A DNA stretch of 64,000 nucleotides from Gemmatimonadota bacterium (GCA_028873695.1 JAPPNU010000072.1:11391-75390); one strand, 5' to 3'; shown: positions 34,094-43,205, counted from the stretch's first letter. Notes: generated by a model from the letters alone, not told the origin. Translations and numbers: made by a program.

Positions 34094-35011
34094 ATGGGCG
34101 ATAACGAAAAAGAGACGGTGCGCATCTTCGCGCTGTCCGACGTCCACGTGGACTCCGTGCTGAATCTGGCCTGGATGAATTCGCTCTCCGAGTCCGACTT
34201 CAGCCGGGACGTGTTGATTCTGGCCGGTGACGTGAGCGACCGGATAGATCGGTTGGAAAGTACGCTGGCCGGTCTGCGCTCCAGGTTCGCAAGCGTTTTT
34301 TTTGTTCCCGGAAACCACGAATTGTGGGTACGGGGAACCGGACCGGCTCGCGGGTCTCTGGGAAAATTCGAACAGGTACTTGCCATCTGCGACCGTCTCG
34401 ACGTCAGGACGCGACCCGGCAGAATAGGAAACGGAAAGGGCGTGTGGATCGTACCTCTTTTTTCCTGGTATCTGAAACCCGAGGAGGGACCCGGCAGCTT
34501 ATACTCGCCGAAGACGGGTGAAGACGAGACGCTGTCTATGTGGAGCGATGACCATTTCGTCAGGTGGCCGCAGACCGCGAGGCCGGCCGCGGAGTTTTTC
34601 CTTGGCGCGAATGAGAGGAACATATCACGTACATACGATGGGCCGGTGATCTCATTCAGTCACTTCCTGCCGAGACGGGAACTGATATTCGGGAGACCCG
34701 CACCCCGGAGGTGGGGAAAATCTCCGGGAGACCCGCACCCCGCGTTCAACTTCAGCCGAGTGGCGGGATGCCGCGGACTGGATGCGCAGATCCGGCGACT
34801 CGGTTCGACCATTCACGTTTACGGCCATCAGCATCGAAACCGGTTTCGTGAAATCGACGGCGTAACCTATATTTCCCATTGTCTGGGATACCCGCGCGAA
34901 AGGGAGAACGGGCACATCAGAGGGCTCGACGGCGGCCCGCGTCTGATCTGGGACGCCGGCGGGCTCGCGGGCGGTCCGGGGGAAAGGCGAGGAGAGAGTG
35001 GAGAGGAGTGA
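34094..35011 (+). CDS. Metallophosphoesterase
   Basis: 305 residues from ATG 34094; a GTG at 34076 is possible. The calcineurin-like motifs are complete: LSDVHVD (Asp16, His18), AGDVSD (Asp46), PGNHELW (Asn74, His75), SFSHFLPR and YGHQHRNR. Substrate (phosphomonoester, cyclic nucleotide or diphosphate) not deducible. The last residues (GPGERRGESGEE) are encoded by the start of a purine-rich repeat, so the C-terminus appears extended by a repeat insertion. Confidence 0.88.
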   Translation: MGDNEKETVRIFALSDVHVDSVLNLAWMNSLSESDFSRDVLILAGDVSDRIDRLESTLAGLRSRFASVFFVPGNHELWVRGTGPARGSLGKFEQVLAICDRLDVRTRPGRIGNGKGVWIVPLFSWYLKPEEGPGSLYSPKTGEDETLSMWSDDHFVRWPQTARPAAEFFLGANERNISRTYDGPVISFSHFLPRRELIFGRPAPRRWGKSPGDPHPAFNFSRVAGCRGLDAQIRRLGSTIHVYGHQHRNRFREIDGVTYISHCLGYPRERENGHIRGLDGGPRLIWDAGGLAGGPGERRGESGEE

Positions 35012-35134
35012 GAAAAGAGAGAAAACGAGTCAAAGGCCTCGCAATCCTCTTTCCTTTCGCGTTTCCCGATCCGCCTTTTATCGTTACTCACTCCTCACTC
35101 CTCTTTTCTCTCTCCTCGCTCTTCACTCCTCGCT
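34985..35134. repeat. Polypurine/polypyrimidine imperfect inverted repeat
   Basis: The left arm 34985-35028 is almost pure purine (GGCGAGGAGAGAGTGGAGAG...). The right arm 35097-35134 is the pyrimidine complement (CTCACTCCTCACTCCTC...). The two arms can pair with about 70 bp between them. The left arm enters the end of the metallophosphoesterase gene. The right arm stops just before the GGAG of the phosphatase gene. Confidence 0.6.
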
Positions 35135-35150
35135 CTGGAGGCGGTAGCTT

Positions 35151-35645
35151 ATGAAACGGCTATATGTGATTCGACACGCGAAGTCCAGTTGGAGCGATCC
35201 GGCGCTTGGCGATTTCGAACGCCCGTTGAACAAGCGCGGCAAACGGGACGCGCCGTTTATGGGCGCGCGTCTGAAAGAAGGCGGCGCGAAGCCCGACATG
35301 ATCGTCTGCAGTCCCGCGAGACGCGCTGTCAAGACAGCTCGCGTGATCGCGAAGGCATTGGGATTCCCTGCCGGGACGATCGTCGAGGAAATGGCGATAT
35401 ACGAGGCGAGCCTGTACGACCTGCTTGCCGTAGTGCGCAAGTTTCCGGACACCTGCGGTGATGTGATCATGGTGGGCCACAATCCGGGCCTCTCGGACCT
35501 GGCCGGCTACCTTTCTCCGGACGCTAACGTCTATATGCCAACCTGCGCCGTCTTTTGCGTGGATCTGGACGTCGATTCCTGGGTGAGCGTAACGGCCGGT
35601 ATGGGAAGGATGGTATCGTACGACTATCCCAAGAAACACCGATAG
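35151..35645 (+). CDS. sixA: SixA-type phosphohistidine phosphatase
   Basis: 164 residues beginning MKRLYVIRHAKSSW, the SixA signature with catalytic His8 in RHAK. The second half has CSPARRAVKTARVI and VGHNPGLSDLAGYL, which supply the remaining His and Arg residues. SixA removes phosphate from phosphohistidine in HPt domains or from PTS proteins. The symbol is by family, not proven orthology. A complete HPt-containing kinase lies 11 kb downstream on the same strand, but no direct link is shown. GGAGG is 8 bp upstream of the ATG. Confidence 0.88.
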   Translation: MKRLYVIRHAKSSWSDPALGDFERPLNKRGKRDAPFMGARLKEGGAKPDMIVCSPARRAVKTARVIAKALGFPAGTIVEEMAIYEASLYDLLAVVRKFPDTCGDVIMVGHNPGLSDLAGYLSPDANVYMPTCAVFCVDLDVDSWVSVTAGMGRMVSYDYPKKHR

Positions 35646-35651
35646 ATTGAA

Positions 35652-36404
35652 ATGATCGACCTGAGGATCGAAAACGGAATCGCGTGGCTGACATTGAACC
35701 GGCCCGATGTGCTGAATGCAATGGATCTCGATAGCGTACGCGCGTTCGGCGCCCACCTTGAAGGGATCCGCGCCCGTGAAGACGTGCGGGTTGTGGTGAC
35801 CGGCGGCGCGGGCCGGGCGTTCTGCGCCGGCAGCGATCTGAAAGAGCTGGCGCCGTTGACCGCGGAGGAAGCCGCGGAGGCGGAACGGGTACACGCCGAT
35901 ACCTTCGCTCTGCTCGATGACATCCCGCAGCCTACCGTCGCGAAGCTGCACGGCCACGTCCTGGGCGGCGGGGTGGGACTGGCGGTGTACCATGACTTCC
36001 GGATCGCATCGGAATCGGCAAGGCTGGGTATGCCGGAAGTGGAAATGGGATGGACGCCGCCCTGGGGGCTGGGCCGGCTGGTCGACGCGGCCGGCGGGGC
36101 GGCCGCGCGGTGGATCGCGTTGGGCTGCGAAACGGTGACCGGCGAGGAGGCGAAGGGTCTGGGCCTTGTACACGAATGCGTTGCCGACGACGCGTTGAGC
36201 GACCGGGTCCGGACATTCGCGCTGCGTCTTGCGTCGTTCCCTCCGGCTGCATTGAGAGCGACCAGGAGCCTGCTGAACCGGATTTCCTCCGCTCGCGAGG
36301 CAAGGTGGGACGCCGCCGCATCGGAAGCGTTCGAGGCCTGTTTCGGAACGGACGAGGCACGCGCGAACCTTGCGGCGTTCATCGCGCGAAGGAAAGATCG
36401 ATGA
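35652..36404 (+). CDS. Enoyl-CoA hydratase/isomerase (crotonase) family protein
   Basis: 250 residues starting 6 bp after the phosphatase gene. The oxyanion-hole motifs are FCAGSDLKEL (about residues 57-66) and HGHVLGGGVGLAVYHDFRIA. The catalytic Glu is in GMPEVEMGWTPPWGLGRL. The C-terminal helix is ARANLAAFIARRKDR. Crotonases hydrate, isomerise or cleave acyl-CoAs; the exact reaction is not clear. The stop overlaps the start of an acyl-CoA ligase (ATGA), so the pair probably activates and converts one acid. Confidence 0.92.
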   Translation: MIDLRIENGIAWLTLNRPDVLNAMDLDSVRAFGAHLEGIRAREDVRVVVTGGAGRAFCAGSDLKELAPLTAEEAAEAERVHADTFALLDDIPQPTVAKLHGHVLGGGVGLAVYHDFRIASESARLGMPEVEMGWTPPWGLGRLVDAAGGAAARWIALGCETVTGEEAKGLGLVHECVADDALSDRVRTFALRLASFPPAALRATRSLLNRISSAREARWDAAASEAFEACFGTDEARANLAAFIARRKDR

Positions 36405-37975
36405 TCGACATTTCGGAGGAACGGACGCTTTACGGCGATTTCGCGGGCTTCGCCCGGAAACAGCCGGACCGGGAATGGATGGTGTTCGAACGGGGAGACG
36501 GTCAGGTATTCCGGTGGACCTGGGCCGCGTTCCTGGAGAGCGTGCATCAGGCGGCCAATCTCTTGCTTGAGATGGGTATCCGCCCCGGAGATGTTTTCAA
36601 TCTGCACCTGTCCAACCATCCGGCCTGCGCACAACTGATTCTTGCCGCATCGTACCTCGGTGTGACGGCAATGCCCACGAATCCGGCCTCGACAACCGAT
36701 GAACTGGCCTATCTTGTCGCCCATTCGGAAAGCAAGGCGATATTCACGGAAGTGGCATGCCTGGGCGTGACGGACCGGGTCGCCGCAGATTCGGGAATCC
36801 GTACCGTGATTTGCGAGGCGGGAGAAGCGCCGCCCGGCGGATACACGGTCTACGAGGACGCCCTGGCGGCGCAGAGCGGCGAACCGCCGGACGGCGCCGG
36901 CGCGGCGGAATGCGTCGTACAGCTGCTCTATACGTCCGGAACGACGTCGAGGCCGAAAGGGGTTATGCTGACGAACACGTGCTTCATCTACGGCGCTGAC
37001 GTATTCGCCCTGTGTACCGGCCTTCGGCGCATGGACCGGCACCTGGTGGCGCTTCCCCTCTTTCACGCGGGCGCGCAATGCCACGCGCTGTGGCCGTCCC
37101 TGGTAACCGGCGCGAGCGTGGCCGTGATGTCCCGTTTCAGCGCAAGCCGGTTCTTCGAGCAGGCCATTGAATACGGTTGCACCATGGCGGCCCTGTTCGG
37201 TGCGTTGCTGCGGATGTTGCTGAACCAGCCGGAGCGAGAGACCGATGCGGCGCACGGGATCCGTAACGTCACCTTCGCCCAGAGTCTGACGGTCGGCCAG
37301 TACGAGACCTGGAACCGGCGTTTCCGGGCGCCGCTGCAGCAGCTGTGGGGTATGACGGAAACGTGTTCGCTTCCGGTAATGAGTCCACTGACCGGAGAAC
37401 GCAACCTCGCCGCGATGGGCAAGCCGGTGCCGGGGTACGAAGTGAAGGTGGTTGACGGGCAGGACCGGGAGGTATCTGCCGGCACGCCGGGCGAGATCAT
37501 CGTAAAGGGAATTCCCGGACGGACGATCATGCTGGGGTATCTCAAGAATCCGGGTGCAACGGCCGAGACCCTGCGAAGTCGTCCTGACGGCACCTGGCTG
37601 TACTCAGGGGATACGGTGCGCACGGATGAAGAGGGGTTCCTCTATTTTCTGGATCGGGGAAAGGATCTGATTAAGCGCGCCGGAGAAAATATCTCCAGCA
37701 TTGAAGTGGAGGGCGTTATTCAGGAATGCGAGGGGGTCGTGGACGTCTGCGTGGTGGGCGTGCCCGATGAGATCCGTGACGAATGCGTCGTTGCCGCCGT
37801 CGTGTCGAAACCGGATGTGGATCTGAGCGAGGACGCGATACGTACGTACTGTGGAAAACGGCTCGCGGCGTTCAAGGTTCCGGACAGGATCGAATTCGTG
37901 GATGCTTTGCCGAGAACGTCGGTCGGCAAAATCCGGAAACAGGTCGTACGGGAACGGCTGGCAACAGTGTGTTGA
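36401..37975 (+). CDS. AMP-binding acyl-CoA ligase, CaiC/fatty-acid type
   Basis: 524 residues starting at the ATG within the ATGA overlap. Class I adenylating motifs are YTSGTTSRPKGVML, GMTETCSLPVM, YSGDTVRTDEEGFLYFLDRG, KDLIKRAGENISS and RTSVGKIRKQ with catalytic Lys510. It resembles medium-chain and carnitine/crotonobetaine-CoA ligases. With the coupled crotonase it recalls the CaiC-CaiD pair, but the rest of a carnitine operon is absent. It probably activates a short or unsaturated acid. Confidence 0.92.
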   Translation: MIDISEERTLYGDFAGFARKQPDREWMVFERGDGQVFRWTWAAFLESVHQAANLLLEMGIRPGDVFNLHLSNHPACAQLILAASYLGVTAMPTNPASTTDELAYLVAHSESKAIFTEVACLGVTDRVAADSGIRTVICEAGEAPPGGYTVYEDALAAQSGEPPDGAGAAECVVQLLYTSGTTSRPKGVMLTNTCFIYGADVFALCTGLRRMDRHLVALPLFHAGAQCHALWPSLVTGASVAVMSRFSASRFFEQAIEYGCTMAALFGALLRMLLNQPERETDAAHGIRNVTFAQSLTVGQYETWNRRFRAPLQQLWGMTETCSLPVMSPLTGERNLAAMGKPVPGYEVKVVDGQDREVSAGTPGEIIVKGIPGRTIMLGYLKNPGATAETLRSRPDGTWLYSGDTVRTDEEGFLYFLDRGKDLIKRAGENISSIEVEGVIQECEGVVDVCVVGVPDEIRDECVVAAVVSKPDVDLSEDAIRTYCGKRLAAFKVPDRIEFVDALPRTSVGKIRKQVVRERLATVC

Positions 37976-38046
37976 CGACCGGAATTTCCTGCGGAATCGA
38001 CCGCGGGAATGCGCACATCTTACAATCAGCACCGGGAGATATTCTT

Positions 38047-38847
38047 ATGCGGCGGATCATAACACAGGACCAGTGGAGCGATTACCACCGGGACGGTTAC
38101 CTTAAAATCGGCAGACAGTGCAGCAACGAGGAACTGGCCAAATTGCAGCGGCGTATCGACGAGATCATGCTGGGCCGGGCGCCGCTGGATTACAACCGGC
38201 TGACGATGCAGCTGGACTCGAATACCGACCGGTACGAGAAGGTGAAGGGCGGCGGAATCGGCCACCAGGGCGCGAGTCTGGGTTATCGAAAGATTCAGGG
38301 GCTCGAGTACGATACATTGTTTCTGGCCTACATGAAGAAACCCGTTTTCAGGGAGATCTGCGCGTATATCTACGGCGCCCACGCCTCGATCGCCTGTTTC
38401 CGGGCGATGTTCATGAACAAACCGGCGCAACAGGGTTCCGACCTGCCGTGGCATCAGGACGGCGGGGGTTCGTGGAACGTGGACCGGGATCCGCTGGTCA
38501 CGGTCTGGACGGCGCTGGACCCGGCCACGCCCGGCAACGGATGCGTGCAGGTGGTGCCGGGCTCCCATCAACTGGGCATTCTCAGCGAACAGGGACACAC
38601 GATTTCAGAAGAACACGAGCGGGAATGGTGCCCTGAAGACAGGATCGTGGACCTGACGATGGATGCGGGGGAGGTTGTGATCCTGCATAACTGGCTGCTT
38701 CACCGGTCGGGCGTGAACCGGATGGATATTCCCAGGCGGGCGTTCAGCGCGTGTTATATCGACGCGCGGACCCGTTCCAGTCGAAAATCGTCGTTCTCCA
38801 TGATCTTCGGTGATGACGCATTGATGCCTGATCAAGTCGCGGCATAA
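38047..38847 (+). CDS. Phytanoyl-CoA dioxygenase (PhyH) family protein
   Basis: 266 residues from ATG 38047, GGGAG upstream. The 2-His-1-carboxylate Fe(II) site is His136-Gln-Asp138 in LPWHQDGGG and His219 in LLHRSGVN, with the 2-oxoglutarate-binding Arg in MDIPRRAFSACY. Family members hydroxylate alkyl chains, ectoine or small acids with 2-oxoglutarate and oxygen. The gene is 71 bp after the acyl-CoA ligase and 14 bp before an amidohydrolase gene. Confidence 0.92.
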   Translation: MRRIITQDQWSDYHRDGYLKIGRQCSNEELAKLQRRIDEIMLGRAPLDYNRLTMQLDSNTDRYEKVKGGGIGHQGASLGYRKIQGLEYDTLFLAYMKKPVFREICAYIYGAHASIACFRAMFMNKPAQQGSDLPWHQDGGGSWNVDRDPLVTVWTALDPATPGNGCVQVVPGSHQLGILSEQGHTISEEHEREWCPEDRIVDLTMDAGEVVILHNWLLHRSGVNRMDIPRRAFSACYIDARTRSSRKSSFSMIFGDDALMPDQVAA

Positions 38848-38861
38848 CCTGGAGCATCTCA

Positions 38862-39998
38862 ATGATAATAGATTCCCACGCGTATTGTTTCGAGCCGGGA
38901 GACGATCCGGCAGGGTTCGAAACCAGCGCGGCGCACCTGAAATGGGTCCAGGAGGCGCAGGGCCTGCATCACCAGCCGGCCTGGCGCGTGCGGGACAGGG
39001 CGCCGGCGACCTCGGAAGGGTTGATCCCCACGGATTACGAGTCCTGGAGCGATCTGCCAGCCGCGAACTTCCGGGTGGACAGACGTATGGGGCGGGTGGT
39101 CTGGACGATCGACGGGGAGGATTATACGAAACAGTTCTATCCGCCCAATCTGCGGAACCTGGAGTTCACGCCGCACAGCCTGGTCGCGGAGATGGATTAC
39201 GCGGACGTGGACATGGCGCTCATCCACACGAATCCGATGTTGACCCGAAACAGCGGATTCCTTGCCGAATGCGTGCGTCAGTACCCGGACCGGCTCCGGT
39301 CCATGGCGCCCGTGGACGAGTGGCGCATCCGGACGGAGACGGATGCGGTAATCGAGGAACTCCACACGGCGATCCGGATGCACGGACTACACGCGATCAA
39401 GTTCAATGCCCGGCCGGCCTATTTCGGAACCACCGAGCCGTGGGACGCCCCGTCCTGCCGTCCGTTCTGGGATGCGGCGACCTCGCTGGGCGTGCCGGTT
39501 TTCTTCACGCTGGGGTCCGGACCGGTCGACGTGACGCGGCGGATGACGCCCGAAGGCGCCCGGCAGGGTTATCTGGATGAGCAGAAGGTCCTGGTCCGCT
39601 GGATGGAGCGCTATCCCGATACAGTCGTGAATCTGACGCATGGATTTCCCTGGCGCGCCTTTGTCTCGGACGGTGAATTCCAGCCGATGCCGCGGGAAAT
39701 CTGGCTGCCGTTCGAAAACCCGAATTGCAATCTGGAGGTCTGCTTCCCCGTCCGAATCGGAGACTGGTTCGACTTTCCGTACCGGGAGGTGTGGCCGGTG
39801 CTGGAAGCGATGGTGGCCAACGTGGGGGCGAACCACCTGAACTGGGGCACGGATATGCCCTTCCAGAACCGGTTCTGTACGTACAGACAGTCCAGGCGAT
39901 GGATTGAAAAATACTGCGCGTTTCTGAGCGCGGACGACCTGCGGCTGATCATGGGGGGGACCGCGGCAAGGATTCTGAGCGTGGAAGTCAAACCTTGA
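38862..39998 (+). CDS. Amidohydrolase-2 family metal-dependent hydrolase
   Basis: 378 residues of the PF04909 TIM-barrel type. The start MIIDSHAYCF has an unusual DSHAY instead of DxHxH. Other motifs are GLHAIKFNARPAYFG, NLTHGFPWR and HLNWGTDMPFQNRF, where the last Asp is the general base, and RLIMGGTAARIL is the family C-terminus. Members hydrolyse or decarboxylate aromatic acids, lactones and amides. The second metal His of the first motif is replaced by Tyr, so metal content may be reduced. It follows the PhyH gene by 14 bp. Confidence 0.88.
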   Translation: MIIDSHAYCFEPGDDPAGFETSAAHLKWVQEAQGLHHQPAWRVRDRAPATSEGLIPTDYESWSDLPAANFRVDRRMGRVVWTIDGEDYTKQFYPPNLRNLEFTPHSLVAEMDYADVDMALIHTNPMLTRNSGFLAECVRQYPDRLRSMAPVDEWRIRTETDAVIEELHTAIRMHGLHAIKFNARPAYFGTTEPWDAPSCRPFWDAATSLGVPVFFTLGSGPVDVTRRMTPEGARQGYLDEQKVLVRWMERYPDTVVNLTHGFPWRAFVSDGEFQPMPREIWLPFENPNCNLEVCFPVRIGDWFDFPYREVWPVLEAMVANVGANHLNWGTDMPFQNRFCTYRQSRRWIEKYCAFLSADDLRLIMGGTAARILSVEVKP

Positions 39999-40009
39999 GG
40001 ATATGACGT

Positions 40010-41845
40010 ATGACGCAAACTGCTGGCGATGCGGGGATGAATTGGGATCTGACAAGCTATTTCCCGGCGTTCAACGGGCCGGAGATGATGAAGTTCAAGA
40101 GTGCGCTGGAGACGGATACGCGGGACCTGCTGGATACGGCCAGGGGTCTGGAGCCGCTGGACGAGGGCAACGTGGATGCGTGGGAGGACATGTTCCTCCG
40201 CAGCGAGGACCTTTTCACGAGGCTGCGTCACGTGGCCTCCTACGTGGGCTGTCTCACAGCCGCGGACGCGCGAAACGAGGCCTATCTGAAGGAAGAGGCC
40301 GCGTTGACGCTGCAATTCGCCGAGGCCGCCAAGCTTGAGACGGAACTGCTGAGGGGATTGAAGACGGCGTCCGACGGCGGTTTCGAGGCGCTCGCAGGGA
40401 GGGATTCGCTTTCGGACGCCGGCTATCTTCTGGGGCGGATGCGCCGCGAGGCCCGGTACACGATGGATTCGGCGCGCGAGGCGCTCGCGGCCGACCTGCG
40501 GGTGGACGGTATCTCGGCGTGGGGCCGGCTTTACGATACCCTGTCCGGAAAGCTGGAATTCGATATGCGTTTCCCCGACGGACGGGAGGAGAAGGTGCCC
40601 ATCTCCCAGCGTCGTTCGTTGATGGAAAACCCGGACCGGCGGGTGCGGCGCGCCGCGTTCGAGGGAGGCAACGCCGCATGGGAAAGCGTGGAAGACGTAG
40701 CGGCGGCTGCCCTGAACGCGATTTCCGGCACGCGACTGACGTTGAACCGGTACCGCGAAGTCCCGCATTTTCTCGAGGTGGCCCTGTTCCAGTCAGCGAT
40801 TTCGCGGAAGACGCTGGACGCGATGTTCGACGCGATTTTTTCCGAGATCGAGATCGGGCGCCGGATCCAGCGTTTCAGGGCGAAGGCGATGGGCCTGGAC
40901 AGGGTGGCCTGGTTCGACCTCGGCGCCCCGATGCCCTTTCCCGACGTGTCGCCGATGGATTGGGATGAGGGGAAATCGATGGTGCAGGGTGCGTTCGCCA
41001 AGGCGTATCCGGCCCTCGGAAACTTTACGCAGGATATGTACGACAGGCGGTGGATCGACTATGAACCGCGCGCGGGAAAACGTCCGGGCGGCTTTTGCAC
41101 GGGATCGCCGATGATCTCCGAGTCGCGGATCTTCATGACGTACAACCGCACCATGGGCGACGCGTTGACGCTCGCCCACGAGGCGGGGCACGCGTTTCAC
41201 AGTCACGTGATGCGGGATTTGCGACCGTTTGCCAGGCACTACCCGATGACGCTGGCGGAGTCCGCCTCCACGTTCGCGGAGATGATTCTGGCCGACGGGG
41301 TACTTTCGGATCCGGACGTGGACGCGTTGCAGAAAGCCGTGGTCCTGGATTCGGAGGTCGGTCACGGCGGTACCTATCTGTTGGACATTCCGGTCAGGTT
41401 CGAGTTCGAAAAGGCGCTCTACGAAGAGCGGGGCAACGGAGAGTTGAGTGTGTCTCAGTTGAAAGCGCTGATGACCGAGAAGCAGCGCGGGGTTCTGGGC
41501 GACGTGCTTCAGGAGGGGGAAGAGGACCAATGGTTCTGGGCGTCCAAGCTTCATTTCTACATAACGGGCGTCACGTTTTACAATTTTCCGTATACGTTCG
41601 GCTATCTGTTGAGCAGGGGGCTCTATGCGATGTTCAGGAACGAGGGGCCGGGTTTCCTGTCCCGGTATGAAAGCTTCCTGCAGTTGACGGGCAGTGACAC
41701 CGTGGAGAACGTGGCAAAGCGAAGTCTCGGCAGCGACCTGGAACAGCCCGACTTCTGGGTGCAGGCGATCCGCAGCCTGGAGGAGCCGCTGGCGCATCTG
41801 GAGACGCTGGCGCCCAGCGTGCTGGCCACGGACGACGACGGATAA
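40010..41845 (+). CDS. pepF: M3 family oligoendopeptidase (PepF-like)
   Basis: 611 residues, normal for oligoendopeptidase F. The zinc motif is H390-E-A-G-H394 in LAHEAGHAFHSHVM, with the downstream Glu ligand in TLAESASTFAEMIL. The N-terminal helical region starts MNWDLTSYFPAFNGPEM and the C-terminal part has FWASKLHFYITGVTFYNFPY and FGYLLSRGLYAMF. It degrades short peptides in the cytoplasm. GAGG lies 9 bp before the ATG. Symbol by family similarity. Confidence 0.93.
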   Translation: MTQTAGDAGMNWDLTSYFPAFNGPEMMKFKSALETDTRDLLDTARGLEPLDEGNVDAWEDMFLRSEDLFTRLRHVASYVGCLTAADARNEAYLKEEAALTLQFAEAAKLETELLRGLKTASDGGFEALAGRDSLSDAGYLLGRMRREARYTMDSAREALAADLRVDGISAWGRLYDTLSGKLEFDMRFPDGREEKVPISQRRSLMENPDRRVRRAAFEGGNAAWESVEDVAAAALNAISGTRLTLNRYREVPHFLEVALFQSAISRKTLDAMFDAIFSEIEIGRRIQRFRAKAMGLDRVAWFDLGAPMPFPDVSPMDWDEGKSMVQGAFAKAYPALGNFTQDMYDRRWIDYEPRAGKRPGGFCTGSPMISESRIFMTYNRTMGDALTLAHEAGHAFHSHVMRDLRPFARHYPMTLAESASTFAEMILADGVLSDPDVDALQKAVVLDSEVGHGGTYLLDIPVRFEFEKALYEERGNGELSVSQLKALMTEKQRGVLGDVLQEGEEDQWFWASKLHFYITGVTFYNFPYTFGYLLSRGLYAMFRNEGPGFLSRYESFLQLTGSDTVENVAKRSLGSDLEQPDFWVQAIRSLEEPLAHLETLAPSVLATDDDG

Positions 41846-41846
41846 T

Positions 41847-41863
41847 CCCGCGGCGCCCGCGGG
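41847..41863 (+). other. GC-rich hairpin after the peptidase gene
   Basis: CCCGCGG and CCGCGGG pair across CGC directly after the peptidase stop. No T-run follows, so it may only be an mRNA-stabilising hairpin or weak pause. Confidence 0.35.
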
Positions 41864-41938
41864 TAATCGTTCCCAACGTTCCGCCGCGGCAGATCGCGAG
41901 GGCACGTTGGAGTCATAGATCACGGAGAGGAAAATGAG

Positions 41939-42925
41939 ATGTGCGAGCGCATCCGATGGGGTATCCTGAGTACGGGGGCCATTGCAAAGTCGTTCGTGAA
42001 GGGCCTTGAGGCGGTTCCGGACGCGGCGCCGGTCGCCGTGGGTTCGCGGACCCGGCAGGCTGCCGATTCATTCGGAGACGAATTCGGCATTCCCCGGCGG
42101 CACCCCAGCTACGAAGCCCTTGCGAACGATCCGGACGTGGACGTCATCTACGTTGCAACGCCGCATTCCCTGCACAGAGAGAACAGTATCCTGTGCCTGA
42201 GAGCGGGCAAACCCGTCTTGTGCGAGAAACCGTTCACGATCAATCGTTCGGAAGCCGCCGACATCGTCGCGGCCGCACGAGAGGAAAACCTCTTTCTGAT
42301 GGAGGCCATGTGGACGCGTTTCCTGCCGATCATGTACCAGGTGAGGCAATGGCTGCGGGACGGCGCGATCGGCGAGGTCCGCATGGTTTCGGCCGACTTC
42401 GGGTTCGGGTCTCGTCCCGGAACGTCAAAGTCCCGCCTCTACGATCCCGCGCTGGGCGGCGGGGCGTTGATGGACGTGGGCATCTATTCGCTGTCGTTCG
42501 CCTCGATGGTGTACCGGCGCCCGCCGTCGCAGGTGATGAGCATGGGCCACATCGGCGAGCTGAAGGTAGACGAACAGGCCGGGATGATGCTCGGATACGA
42601 CTCGGGAGAGATGGCCGTGCTGTTCACGTCCATTCAGTGCGGCACGTCTCACTGGGCGCACATTATGGGTACAAAGGGGATGATCCGCATTCATCCGCCG
42701 TACTGGCGGGGAACGACCGCAACCCTGGTGAGGGACGGTAAGGAGACGGTGGTCGAACGACCGTACGACGGGAACGGGTACAACTGCCAGGCGGAAGCGG
42801 TCGGCCGGTACCTGCGCGAAGGGAAGCTGGAAAGCGACGAGATCCCGCTGGATGAGACCGTCGAAATCATGGGTACGATGGATACGATCCGCGACCGGAT
42901 CGGGTTGAAATTTCCGATGGAATAG
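41939..42925 (+). CDS. Gfo/Idh/MocA family oxidoreductase (dihydrodiol dehydrogenase-like)
   Basis: 328 residues with the Rossmann motif GILSTGAIAKSFVKGL at residues 8-23 and EKP at 96-98 (PVLCEKPFTINRSEA). The mid-region MEAMWTRFLPIMYQVRQWL and GGGALMDVGIYSLSFASMVY are typical of the trans-1,2-dihydrodiol/xylose dehydrogenase branch. The ribosome site ACGGAGAGG precedes the ATG. It is followed by the R3 repeat cluster. Substrate unknown, probably a sugar. Confidence 0.9.
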   Translation: MCERIRWGILSTGAIAKSFVKGLEAVPDAAPVAVGSRTRQAADSFGDEFGIPRRHPSYEALANDPDVDVIYVATPHSLHRENSILCLRAGKPVLCEKPFTINRSEAADIVAAAREENLFLMEAMWTRFLPIMYQVRQWLRDGAIGEVRMVSADFGFGSRPGTSKSRLYDPALGGGALMDVGIYSLSFASMVYRRPPSQVMSMGHIGELKVDEQAGMMLGYDSGEMAVLFTSIQCGTSHWAHIMGTKGMIRIHPPYWRGTTATLVRDGKETVVERPYDGNGYNCQAEAVGRYLREGKLESDEIPLDETVEIMGTMDTIRDRIGLKFPME

Positions 42926-42938
42926 ACCGCGACGGGAC

Positions 42939-43205
42939 GGGCGCCCACAAGGGACGCCCCTACAATACCGGACTTCCACGAATTGAACCCTCCGTGTTTT
43001 GCGTCGTTGTTGAATTCGTAGGGGCAACCCGTGTGGTTCACCTCGTCGCGGTGCGGATAAAGGGGCCTGTCATCCGCGGAACCTATCGATGTCCGTTGGC
43101 CGGGCGCCCACAAGGGACGCCCCTACATAACCAGGCATCCTCGAATCGAACCCTCCGTGTTTTGCGTCGTTGTTGAATTCGTAGGGGCGTCCCTTGTGGG
43201 CGCCC
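42939..43205. repeat. Tandem pair of long hairpin units, family R3
   Basis: Two ~105-bp units, 163 bp apart. Each begins GGGCGCCCACAAGGGACGCC-CCTAC, has a near-identical centre (AACCCTCCGTGTTTTGCGTC, GTTGTTGAATTC) and ends with the inverted 25-mer. The first unit's right arm (43018-43041) is degenerate; the second (43181-43205) is perfect. The gap between the Gfo/Idh/MocA and aldo/keto reductase genes consists almost wholly of these units. Confidence 0.75.

Noticed and set aside
35151..35645. SixA-type phosphatase as a proven part of the GDH phosphorelay
   Set aside because: It could act on HPt phosphohistidine, but it is 9 kb from the operon and next to other genes; only speculation.
32429..37255. 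Long minus-strand open frames opposite the M55, propeller, phosphatase, crotonase and ligase genes
   Set aside because: Low-complexity Arg/Pro/His-rich translations without domain motifs, opposite genes with intact catalytic residues; antisense shadows.
42939..43205. CRISPR array
   Set aside because: Repeats alternate in orientation and the centres between them are conserved, not unique spacers; no cas genes are in the window.
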